NCBI RefSeq assembly: GCF_015207705.1
Contig: NZ_JADEWI010000002.1
Coordinates: 62,001 to 126,000 of the forward strand
Source of the DNA: Nostoc sp. LEGE 06077
GTDB lineage: Bacteria > Cyanobacteriota > Cyanobacteriia > Cyanobacteriales > Nostocaceae
DNA length: 64,000 nt
Direction: 5' to 3'
In this document: positions 51,780 through 59,590 of the stretch, in pieces
How positions within the stretch are numbered: the stretch's first letter is position 1
Layout of the letters: each line of letters begins with the position of its first letter
The notes under the pieces: generated by a model
What the model saw: only the letters and a program-made list of their open reading frames with translations
Database searches by the model: none
What the model was told of the DNA's origin: nothing
Made by a program: the position numbers and the translations under genes

Positions 51780-51899
51780 ATATCGCAATTCTCAGACAGA
51801 TGAAATACACCCCACCCGCGCTGTCGCGCACCCTCCCCTTGCCAAGGGGAGGGTTGGGGAGGGGTAGTTTTGTACCATACCAGAGTTGGAAACGCTATA
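51780..51899 (-). repeat. TATAGC-ended MITE-like repeat inside the flv4-2 operon
   Basis: A full-length, inverted relative of the repeat at 28258-28314. Its ends are ATATCGCAATTCTCAGACAG and, on the other side, AACGCTATA. The interior has a perfect hairpin CCCTCCCCTT / AAGGGGAGGG at 51831-51853 and GC-rich CGCGCTGTCGCGC. It lies between flv4 and the PsiE-like gene. Confidence 0.75.
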
Positions 51900-51960
51900 A
51901 AACATTTACTTTTACCTTTTTACTTAATTAATTGCTCAGTTTATATTTCAACAAAAAGCC

Positions 51961-52455
51961 ATGTATAAGCCTGTTGATGATAACCAAATTAACGCCTACG
52001 AAATCAATAGAGTTCGTGTTGTTCGCAGCTTGGAAATGATTCAAGATGTGATTGTCATTTCCTTATGTATTGGCTTATTTAGTTTCATGGTTATTCAGGT
52101 GAGAGATATGTTTCTCTCCCTACTTCCTCCTTTGAATTTTCAAGTCGTTACCGCCGATATTTTGTTTCTATTAATTTTAGTTGAGTTGTTCCGATTACTA
52201 ATTATTTATTTACAAGAACAACGCATATCTATTGGGGTAGCGGTAGAAGTTTCTATTGTTTCTGCTTTACGCGAAGTGATTGTTAAAGGTGTACTGGAAA
52301 CTAATTGGACTCAAGTTTTAGCGACTTGTGCTTTCTTATTAGTTCTAGGAATTTTACTCATCTTGCGAGTCTGGCTACCACCAACATTTGAAGGTATTGA
52401 TCCAGAACACCAAGTATCTGAACGTTACAAAAAAAATCGTCCAAATCAACATTGA
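51961..52455 (+). CDS. PsiE-like membrane protein of the flavodiiron operon (Sll0218-like)
   Basis: A 164-residue protein with four membrane segments (about 30-50, 62-84, 95-115 and 120-140). It resembles the phosphate-starvation-inducible PsiE type (VVIQVRDMFLSLL, LIIYLQEQRISIGVAVEVSIVSALREVIV). Its position between two flavodiiron genes matches Sll0218 of the Synechocystis flv4-2 operon, a thylakoid protein tied to stabilisation of photosystem II assembly. It is separated from flv4 by 234 bases that include a MITE, and from flv2 by 109 bases. Confidence 0.8.
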   Translation: MYKPVDDNQINAYEINRVRVVRSLEMIQDVIVISLCIGLFSFMVIQVRDMFLSLLPPLNFQVVTADILFLLILVELFRLLIIYLQEQRISIGVAVEVSIVSALREVIVKGVLETNWTQVLATCAFLLVLGILLILRVWLPPTFEGIDPEHQVSERYKKNRPNQH

Positions 52456-52564
52456 AGTATGAAATGAACACTAAACCACAGAAATTGCGGATTCATACCT
52501 AATACTTAATAGTTTTAAAATTTCAGACTTTACACTTCATACTTTCTTAGAGGTTATTATATCC

Positions 52565-54295
52565 ATGACTACAATCACACCCAGTCGTCCAAGAGATGTC
52601 CAGGTTGCAGAAATTGGACAGAATACAATAATTTTGCGATCGCGGACTTGGGAAAGACTAAAATTTGAGGTGGAATATTCCCGCCAAAAAGGAACCACGG
52701 CTAATTCTTATTTAATTCAAGCCGATAAAAAAGCTTTAATTGACCCTCCTGGCGAATCTTTTACGGAAATTTATATCCAGGAACTAGGACAACATCTAGA
52801 CTTAGCAACTCTAGATTACATTATTCTCAATCATGTCAACCCCAACCGCCGCGCCACGCTCAAAGTACTACTGTCTCATGCACCGCAAGCGACGATAATT
52901 TGCTCTCGTCCTGCGGCTAATGCTTTAAAAGCCACCTTTCCTGAATGGGAAGCACACATTCAAGCGGTACGTTCCGAAGATACTTTAGATTTAGGACAAG
53001 GCCATCTGTTGTCATTCGTCACTGTACCCACTCCCCGGTGGGCGGATGGACTCTGCACCTATGATTCTGGGTCTAAGATTCTTTACACAGATAAATTTTT
53101 TGGCGCTCATATCTGCGAAGATACTCTGTTTGATGAAGACTGGAAAAAGTTAGATGCAGAACGCCGTTATTATTTTGAGTGTCTTCATGCACCCCAAGCC
53201 AAACAAGTCGAAGTTGCCTTAGATAAATTGACAGGTTTGGCTGCAAGATATTATGCTCCGGCGCATGGCCCAATTGTGCGTTACAGCTTGAGTCGTTTTA
53301 CTTACGATTATCGCCAATGGTGTCAAGGACAGAAATCGCCAGAATTTAGCGTAGCTTTGTTGTATGCTTCAGCTTATGGGAATACAGCAATTTTAGCGAA
53401 TGCGATCGCTCAAGGATTGATTCAAAATGGCATTAATGTAGAGTCAATTAACTGCGAACTAGCAGACACAGCAGAAATTACTCGCCTGATAGAAGCCTGC
53501 GACGGATTTATTATTGGTTCCCCCACTTTAGGTGGTCATGCGCCAACACAAATTCAAACAGCCTTGGGAATAGTGCTGTCAACCGCTACTAAAACTAAAT
53601 TAGCCGGTGTCTTTGGTTCCTATGGTTGGAGTGGCGAGGCCATTGATTTATTAGAAAATAAACTCATAGATGCCAATTATCGTTTAGGGTTTGAAACAAT
53701 CCGGGTGCGCTTTAGTCCGACTACTGAGACTCTGCAACAATGTGCAACGGCGGGTGCAACCTTTGCCCAAACTTTGAAGAAAAATAAGAAAATACGTGTT
53801 CCGCGTCAAGTCGTTACAGAAGCACACGTAGACCGTACCGAACAAGCTGTAGGACGCATAGTTGGTTCCTTGTGTGTTGTGACAACTCGTGATCAAAATA
53901 GCCACAAAGGCATTTTAACTTCTTGGGTATCACAGGCAACTTTTAATCCACCGGGAATTATGATTGCGATTTCGCAAGAGCAAAACGCTGATTTTATGCG
54001 TCATCCTGGCGATAAATTTGTATTGAATATTCTCAAAGAAGGTAGAAATGTACGGCGCTATTTTTCCCGTCATAGCACTTCAGGAGACAACCCATTTGCC
54101 AATCTTTCTACCCAAACTGCGGCTAATGGTTGTCTGATTCTAGATGACGCATTAGCCTATTTAGAATGCACAGTGCAAAATCAAATTGAATCTGGAGACA
54201 GATGGTTGATTTATGCAATTGTTGATAAAGGCGAAATGTTAACTAATGACGGCATAACCGCTGTTGAACATCGTAAATCAGGTAGTTTTTATTAA
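52565..54295 (+). CDS. flv2: Class C flavodiiron protein with substituted diiron ligands (Flv2-like)
   Basis: A 576-residue partner of Flv4 with the same three modules: metallo-beta-lactamase-like (1-260), flavodoxin-like (about 265-410, YASAYGNTAILANAIAQGL) and flavin reductase (about 430-570, SWVSQATFNPPGIMIAI). The iron ligands are replaced: H-x-E-x-D-H reads HVNPNR (90-95), and the next His is Arg in TPRWADG; the Asp of TDKFFG and the His of AHGP remain. It should not bind the normal diiron centre. This is known for Flv1 and Flv2, which work as heterodimers with the ligand-complete partner. Third gene of the operon. Confidence 0.85.
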   Translation: MTTITPSRPRDVQVAEIGQNTIILRSRTWERLKFEVEYSRQKGTTANSYLIQADKKALIDPPGESFTEIYIQELGQHLDLATLDYIILNHVNPNRRATLKVLLSHAPQATIICSRPAANALKATFPEWEAHIQAVRSEDTLDLGQGHLLSFVTVPTPRWADGLCTYDSGSKILYTDKFFGAHICEDTLFDEDWKKLDAERRYYFECLHAPQAKQVEVALDKLTGLAARYYAPAHGPIVRYSLSRFTYDYRQWCQGQKSPEFSVALLYASAYGNTAILANAIAQGLIQNGINVESINCELADTAEITRLIEACDGFIIGSPTLGGHAPTQIQTALGIVLSTATKTKLAGVFGSYGWSGEAIDLLENKLIDANYRLGFETIRVRFSPTTETLQQCATAGATFAQTLKKNKKIRVPRQVVTEAHVDRTEQAVGRIVGSLCVVTTRDQNSHKGILTSWVSQATFNPPGIMIAISQEQNADFMRHPGDKFVLNILKEGRNVRRYFSRHSTSGDNPFANLSTQTAANGCLILDDALAYLECTVQNQIESGDRWLIYAIVDKGEMLTNDGITAVEHRKSGSFY

Positions 54296-54387
54296 TCAAA
54301 ACCTAATTAGCCTGCTTTCGACTTTGCGGTTGTCAATAGGCTATGCAAGCTTTATATAGCCCCAGACTTACAGTCTAAGGGGTTTAT

Positions 54388-54810
54388 TTAATTGAGATCA
54401 TTAAGATTAGTTTTTGGCAATTGAAGTACCTCAGAAAAACGTGAATACTTAACCAAATCAGTAGGCGGATAATCTGCCGACACTGCAATTAACCCAACTT
54501 TGATATCATCGAAATAAATCACACTTCCAATCCGCCGTTCCACAAAGAAAGCCCCATGAAATAAATGATGTTTGGCAATATAAATTAAGAAAAGGTCACG
54601 AATCTTGATTTCTTTGCTAAACATTTGCTGACAAGTTTTGCGGATAACATTATCAAGGTATTGATTATAAGCAGGTTCACCCAAGTCAGTAAATTCTGGA
54701 TGGTCTGCAAAATTATCCATATAAAATAACCAGATATTGGATAAGTCTGCTTCATCAGTCAGTTTTTGTTTGAGTGTCTGCCATTGAGCGTTTTTCATAG
54801 TATTGATCAT
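54388..54810 (-). CDS. Hypothetical protein
   Basis: A 140-residue soluble protein, mostly helical, not recognised. It has no signal peptide or membrane segment. Aromatic residues are frequent (NIWLFYMDNFADHPEF, HHLFHGAFFVERRIGSVIYFDD), suggesting a compact domain. A second in-frame ATG (MKNAQW) four codons in could be the real start. It converges on flv2 with a 92-base gap and is divergent from the WD40 gene. Confidence 0.6.
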   Translation of the reverse strand: MINTMKNAQWQTLKQKLTDEADLSNIWLFYMDNFADHPEFTDLGEPAYNQYLDNVIRKTCQQMFSKEIKIRDLFLIYIAKHHLFHGAFFVERRIGSVIYFDDIKVGLIAVSADYPPTDLVKYSRFSEVLQLPKTNLNDLN

Positions 54811-54895
54811 AAATATGGAATGAGTTAGGCAAATACAGGTATTTTCCTATACTTTAAATATTGAAGTAATAATCGAATAGGGTTACTGTATCACT

Positions 54896-55975
54896 ATGCA
54901 ACTACCTTTCATCATTAAAACCTTAACATTACTTGGTTTTTACTTACTTATACCCTTGAGTATGTTTACAAGCTTTCCAGTTGTAGCAGATACACTTCAT
55001 GTTGCGACAAAGGCTGATAAACCGCAGGGTTTGAAATTAACTTTATCAGGGCATACTGAACCTGTTCGTGCATTAGCTATTGCGCCCAATAGTCAACTTC
55101 TTGCTAGTGGTAGCGATGATAAAACAATCAAGCTTTGGAATCCGAATACAGGTGCATTGCTGCGGACTTTAACTGGACATAAAGAGCAGATTAAATCAAT
55201 AGTGATTACTCCAGACGCTCAAACTTTGATTAGTACTAGTTTCGATAACACTATCAAATTTTGGAATACGCAAACAGGCGAGCAAATTCGCACGATTGGC
55301 GAAAAAACAGGGGTGAGAGCAATATTATTGACCCCAGATGGACAAACTTTAATTAGTGGTAGTGGTGATACAACCATCAAATTTCGGAATCTCAAAACTC
55401 GAAAAATTGATCGCATCTTGAAAGTAGACACAACAGCACTGGCAATTAGTCGTGATGGTAAAACTCTGTATAGTGGCGGTGAAAATGGTGGTAAAATTCG
55501 AGTTTGGAGTATGCTAACAGGTAAACAATTACGCAGTTTTACCCCACCACTACCTAATAAAGCAGACCTAATTAGCGGTTCGGAAAAAGCATCATCTCCA
55601 ATTACCCTTGCTGTTAGTAATGATGGGAAAATGCTGCTAAGTGGTGGCTATGATGATAGCTTTCAATCTGCTGGAGTTAGGACTACAGATGGTAAAAGTT
55701 TCAAAGCTTGGAACTTGAATACAGGAAAGCTCATTCATAATTTTTCATTGGGTTCCAGTATTGATGCGTTAATTATCAGTCCCGATAGCAAGACATTTAT
55801 TACTGGCGGTTTAGGTAGATCAATTATAGTGCGTGACATCATCACTGGAAAATCAGTCTTGGAGTTGATCGGACATGGAGGTGGAATTTATGGACTTGCC
55901 TTGAGTAGTGATGGTCAGACTTTATATAGTGGTAGTGGTGATAAATCTATTAAAGTTTGGCAAATCAAACCTTGA
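54896..55975 (+). CDS. Exported WD40-repeat protein
   Basis: A 359-residue protein with an N-terminal signal peptide (about 1-32, TLTLLGFYLLIPLSMFTSFPVVA) and one seven-bladed beta-propeller. Seven WD40-like units fill residues about 45-358, for example GSDDKTIKLWNPNTG, STSFDNTIKFWNTQTG and GSGDKSIKVWQIKP, each with the GH...WD spacing. Such propellers are scaffolds; without a fused kinase or NACHT domain, a periplasmic or lumenal binding function is likely. Partner unknown. Confidence 0.9.
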   Translation: MQLPFIIKTLTLLGFYLLIPLSMFTSFPVVADTLHVATKADKPQGLKLTLSGHTEPVRALAIAPNSQLLASGSDDKTIKLWNPNTGALLRTLTGHKEQIKSIVITPDAQTLISTSFDNTIKFWNTQTGEQIRTIGEKTGVRAILLTPDGQTLISGSGDTTIKFRNLKTRKIDRILKVDTTALAISRDGKTLYSGGENGGKIRVWSMLTGKQLRSFTPPLPNKADLISGSEKASSPITLAVSNDGKMLLSGGYDDSFQSAGVRTTDGKSFKAWNLNTGKLIHNFSLGSSIDALIISPDSKTFITGGLGRSIIVRDIITGKSVLELIGHGGGIYGLALSSDGQTLYSGSGDKSIKVWQIKP

Positions 55976-56039
55976 TCTATCAATTTTTCTCTTGTAGGGT
56001 ATAGGGGTTTAAGGGGCGACAAGTGAGCATCAGCCGAAT

Positions 56040-56065
56040 GGTGTAGGTGTTCAAAACCTTACACC
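56040..56065. repeat. Interspersed hairpin (GGTGTAGGTGTT type)
   Basis: GGTGTAGGT and ACCTTACACC form a hairpin that is the reverse complement, with few changes, of the one at 39747-39773. It lies between the WD40 gene and the aldolase gene. A third, looser relative lies near 56965-56992. Confidence 0.55.
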
Positions 56066-56269
56066 CATTCTTAACAATCATAAATCATGAAAAGGCAGCA
56101 GTAACACTGTGAGAAGCTGCGTGCATCACAGGGAAAAACCCACAATTAAAATTAGGGGATTTGAGACGGATGTATTTTTCACAGTCTGAGTGTCTCGAAA
56201 AAAAGACTGAAATTATAAAGCTAAAATTGGTATGATGCCAGCGATGGGACTTTAAGGAAAATAAATTCA

Positions 56270-56914
56270 GTGACCTTATTTTTGGACTCAGCGATCGCAG
56301 CGGAAGCGGAAGCTGCTAAAAAATTAGGTTGGGTAAAAGGTATCACTACTAACCCAACATTGTTAGCCAAAAGTCCGTTACCAGTCGAGACTACATTAAA
56401 ACAACTGGCACAATTAACTCCGGGGCCATTATTCTATCAGTTGATGGCGGCTGAATTTGAAGAAATGGTAGCAGAAGGCAGAACAGCCTTTGAATTAATT
56501 GGACACCAAACAGTCTTAAAAATTCCTGCGTCCTTAGTTGGCTTTCAGGTAGTGGCTGAACTAGCGCCAGAAATTCCCTGTGCAGTCACAGCTATATATA
56601 GTGCAGCACAAGCAGCAGTCGCTCAAGAAGCTGGGGCAAAATATGCGATCGCTTACGTCAATCGAGCTACTAGACTATTAGGTGATGGAGTAGCATTAGT
56701 CCGCGAAATGGCAAGTGTTGTAGCCGGAAGCAACACCGAAATTATGGCCGCCAGCATCAAATCTCCCGAAGAAGCAGTCGCATCCCTACAAGCTGGCGCT
56801 CATCATCTCACTTTACCTTTAGCAATGCTACAGTCTATGACTAATCATGAGCTTTCAGCGCAAACCATTGATGAATTTGCCGAAAATGGCCGCGGGATTT
56901 TACAGTCCACATAA
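56270..56914 (+). CDS. Transaldolase-like / fructose-6-phosphate aldolase
   Basis: A 214-residue TIM-barrel aldolase of the short transaldolase (FSA/TalC) type. The Schiff-base Lys is Lys84 in TVLKIPAS, and GITTNPTLLAKS and SAAQAAVAQEAGAKYAIAYVNR are family segments. It may cleave fructose 6-phosphate or act as transaldolase in the pentose phosphate route; sequence alone cannot decide. The start is GTG at 56270, with AAGGAA about 11 bases upstream and a -10-like TATGAT at 56231. Confidence 0.87.
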   Translation: MTLFLDSAIAAEAEAAKKLGWVKGITTNPTLLAKSPLPVETTLKQLAQLTPGPLFYQLMAAEFEEMVAEGRTAFELIGHQTVLKIPASLVGFQVVAELAPEIPCAVTAIYSAAQAAVAQEAGAKYAIAYVNRATRLLGDGVALVREMASVVAGSNTEIMAASIKSPEEAVASLQAGAHHLTLPLAMLQSMTNHELSAQTIDEFAENGRGILQST

Positions 56915-57001
56915 GGGAGTGCTGAGTGCTGAGTAGAAGTCGTAGTTTTTTCAAAAATGTAGAGGTGTGGTGTTTTTCACACCCATACACCCAATCACAA
57001 T

Positions 57002-57952
57002 TTACTCCCCAATTCCCTTCCCATAGGCTTCATACACGCCTTTGACGTTGTACCAGTTGAGAAAAATTCTGGCTACTTCTAAAGCTAATTGGGGTCTACC
57101 TAATTTAATCAGCCATCTCAAAAACGGAGCCATTGTGCGTTCATTCAACAGCCCATTAAGTGAGAGAATACCCCACAATAACCGATGTAGCCATGTCATT
57201 TGAATCATCATTCGCACCTCCCAAGTAGGATGCTTTTGATAAAACAAAACTCCCATTCGTCCGCGTTGAATTTCTTTTTCAATTAAGTTAGGAATTTGTT
57301 CTAAATTAAATGGTGGATGCCAGTGATAGCCAACTGCTTCTGGACATTTAATCAATTGCAAACCGAGGTTTTTTAGCCGCACCCCTAACTCCAAATCTTC
57401 CCAACCATACAGTTGAAAACCAATATCAAATAATCCAGCTTTTTCTAGCCAAGATTTAGGAATAGCCACATTACCTGTGGCAAAAAAAGCTGCCGAAAAA
57501 TCTGTAATTTTATAAGGTTCAGCAGTTGGATTCTCGAAATTACAAGTATTAATTACTGCACCATAAGTAAAAAAGCGATCGCTACCTATTCTCTCTTTTC
57601 CCTGCAATAATGCGTCAGCGTGAGCTTGCAGAAAGTTTTTCAGCACAACTAAATCGCTATCGATAAATATAATTGTATCCCCTCGCGCCTTTTCTACCCC
57701 CAAATTCCGCGCCGCAGCGGGGCCAGCATGGTCTTGCTCAAAGCATCGCACATGGGGAAACTCTTGTTTGTGTACTGCCAACCATTCTAAGGTTCCATCT
57801 GTAGAACCATCATCTACTAAAACAATTTCGTAGTCAGTAATTACAGTTGATGCACTCAATTCCTGCATTTCCAAGGCTCGGAGGCACTTTTCTAAAATCG
57901 GCAGGCGATTATAAGTTGGTATCACAACACTGAAAAACACATTCTCACCCAC
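57002..57952 (-). CDS. Family 2 glycosyltransferase
   Basis: A 316-residue GT-A enzyme. The N-terminal nucleotide-sugar domain has VVIPTYNRLPILEKCLRAL, the DDGSTDGT motif, the metal-binding DxD-type IDSDLVV (about residue 98) and the ED acid pair in GWEDLELGVRLKNLG (about 187). The C-terminal part contains a hydrophobic region around 250-270 that may touch the membrane. The donor and acceptor are unknown; polysaccharide or envelope glycan synthesis is likely. No other glycan gene is adjacent. Confidence 0.88.
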   Translation of the reverse strand: MGENVFFSVVIPTYNRLPILEKCLRALEMQELSASTVITDYEIVLVDDGSTDGTLEWLAVHKQEFPHVRCFEQDHAGPAAARNLGVEKARGDTIIFIDSDLVVLKNFLQAHADALLQGKERIGSDRFFTYGAVINTCNFENPTAEPYKITDFSAAFFATGNVAIPKSWLEKAGLFDIGFQLYGWEDLELGVRLKNLGLQLIKCPEAVGYHWHPPFNLEQIPNLIEKEIQRGRMGVLFYQKHPTWEVRMMIQMTWLHRLLWGILSLNGLLNERTMAPFLRWLIKLGRPQLALEVARIFLNWYNVKGVYEAYGKGIGE

Positions 57953-58027
57953 AACAGAAATTATCCATCTTCAGCATAAAACGGTAAAGCACTAATATTT
58001 AGTTGGATTTTCTGTGCTGGAAGTTCC

Positions 58028-58456
58028 TCAATTCAGCCAAAATCCCCCAACTTTTCCAGCTTTGAGGCTAAGTCTGGCTAAGATATCATCACTGCCATCT
58101 TTAAAAGTTAATTTCCATAAGTAAACTTGATAGCCTTGCTGATTCAGTTTCGTGACAAACACTGCTGAATAGCCTTTTTTCAGGCGAGGTGCTAATTGTC
58201 CACTAACTTGTGTAAAGGTTTGTTGTGTTATGCCTTCTTTAAATGCTGCATTCCCTTGAGAGATAAACTTATTGTAATTGTTTTCTTCAATGGCATTTAT
58301 AAGACTTGTAAAAGTTTTTTGGACAGATTGTTCCGGTTGGCTAACTGGCGTTGATTTTACTTGCTCCTTCACAGCAGCTTGCACATCTTTTTCTAGTCCT
58401 AAAGTCAATGGTGACATAGTAAGAACTGCTGCAAGTACTAATGCTATTTTGTTCAT
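58028..58456 (-). CDS. Exported hypothetical protein
   Basis: A 142-residue protein with a signal peptide (about 1-28, IALVLAAVLTMSPLTLGLEKDVQAA). The mature part begins with a Gln/Ser-rich linker and then a small alpha/beta domain (FTSLINAIEENNYNKFISQG, YSAVFVTKLNQQGYQVYLWKLTFKDGSDD) resembling nuclear-transport-factor-like folds used as binding domains. No family was assigned. Single gene, 76 bases after the glycosyltransferase start on the same strand. Confidence 0.7.
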   Translation of the reverse strand: MNKIALVLAAVLTMSPLTLGLEKDVQAAVKEQVKSTPVSQPEQSVQKTFTSLINAIEENNYNKFISQGNAAFKEGITQQTFTQVSGQLAPRLKKGYSAVFVTKLNQQGYQVYLWKLTFKDGSDDILARLSLKAGKVGGFWLN

Positions 58457-58679
58457 TTATTTTGTTCCACTGGAAAATTTACTTCATCCAATATAGCAGG
58501 TATAAAATTACTAGTTGAGTTCTAACGACACTTAACTATATAGGAATAATATTTGATTTGGAGAAAAAAACTCAGTACACCTTTGTTACTTATTTTCTTG
58601 TTCCCTATTCCCTACCTACACAAGTAATTTCAATAATCAAGTCGGATTCCTATAGATAAAAGTATTTTATAAAATTCCT

Positions 58680-59224
58680 CTATTTTAGAGTTTTCACATC
58701 AAAAAAATTAAGAATTTTTGCATCTGCCGTTAACAAATTACAATCATAAAATCTTGCTGTAGCTACAATAAGTTGATCAAACGGATCGCTATGGAAGCCG
58801 CTGAGTTGAGTAGAATCAATAACTATTGGCAGAGACAAATTTAATAGTTGTCTACCTGGATAAGCTAAGGCTGCTTCTAGCCATTTATCAATAGCTAAAG
58901 GTAAAACTAATCTCTTCTTCTCTACCAATTTTGGTACTTCCCAACAAGAAAGAATACTGATTCCTAAGAGGATGTCTGAGAAGTATTAAATCTTGTGCTT
59001 GATCCCCCCTAGCCCCCCTTAAAAAAGGGGGGAAATAAATCAAAGTCCCCCTTTTTAAGGGGGATTTAGGGGGATCTACAAGTCTCAAATACAACACCAA
59101 AAAGTTTTCAGACATCCTCTAAACCGTCAGACCGATAATCTTGTAACCATTGTCGCTGTTGTTGGGTTAACCGTGAATCATTCTGCACCCACCAAACCCA
59201 AATATGAGTATCAAGTATGATCAT
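58680..59224 (-). pseudogene. vapC: VapC-type PIN-domain toxin split by a MITE
   Basis: The first 35 residues (MIILDTHIWVWWVQNDSRL onward) carry the start of a PIN RNase domain with the conserved Asp5. After Leu35 a 152-base element intervenes and puts a stop three codons in. Past it, the frame resumes with GISILSCWEVPKLVEKKRL and runs to 58680. Removing the element and one copy of the TTA target duplication leaves exactly 390 bases, an intact 129-residue VapC with the later acids in FDQLIVATA and LLTADAKI. The start overlaps the antitoxin stop (ATGA), the classic arrangement. As it stands the toxin should be inactive. Confidence 0.88.
58968..59119. mobile_element. 152-bp MITE inserted in vapC
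   Basis: Ends are inverted repeats GAGGATGTCTGA and TCAGACATCCTC. A TAA trinucleotide (58965-58967 and 59120-59122) flanks it as a target duplication. The interior is a nested palindrome of CCCCCCTTAAAAAAGGGGGG and CCCCCTTTTTAAGGGGG. It has no protein of its own. Confidence 0.9.
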
Positions 59225-59451
59225 TGTAAAACTTCCCAGTCCTCTAAAGCGACTGGTTCTGTCGGATCATCATAACGGTATGGTTGTGTGTTATGTAAAG
59301 GATAAGGATCTGGTTTGTGTAATGCTTGATGCTGTAGAGTTTTAGTCTCTAGAATAATCACTTCTACCGCATCCCCAGCATGAAACGGTAAACCCTGTAG
59401 TGTCAGAGTGCCATCTTCAGTTAAAATGACTTCTATTTTATGAGCATTCAT
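59221..59451 (-). CDS. vapB: VapB-type antitoxin
   Basis: A 76-residue protein that appears to be the antitoxin partner of the broken PIN toxin. The first 35 residues (KIEVILTEDGTLTLQGLPFHAGDAVEVIIL) form short strands like an AbrB/MazE-type or related DNA-binding antitoxin head; the rest is a disordered acidic tail (DDPTEPVALEDWEVLQ) of the kind that covers the toxin. Its stop overlaps the toxin start by 4 bases. It is intact although its toxin is not. Confidence 0.75.
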   Translation of the reverse strand: MNAHKIEVILTEDGTLTLQGLPFHAGDAVEVIILETKTLQHQALHKPDPYPLHNTQPYRYDDPTEPVALEDWEVLQ

Positions 59452-59590
59452 ATTTCAAAGCTAGATTTTCAATCTTCACTACAATTAGTGTAATCATGTG
59501 ACTTAGTAAGTAAATATAAAATTAATAATGTAATACATTACATTATTACTCATAGAGAATCTTGAAATTGCCAAGCACTACACCACAAAT

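Noticed and set aside
58888-59115. A 75-codon minus-strand frame containing SPLKRGTLIYFPPFLRGARGD
   Set aside because: It is the translation of the MITE inserted in vapC. Its palindromic sequence gives this kind of false protein in many cyanobacterial annotations.
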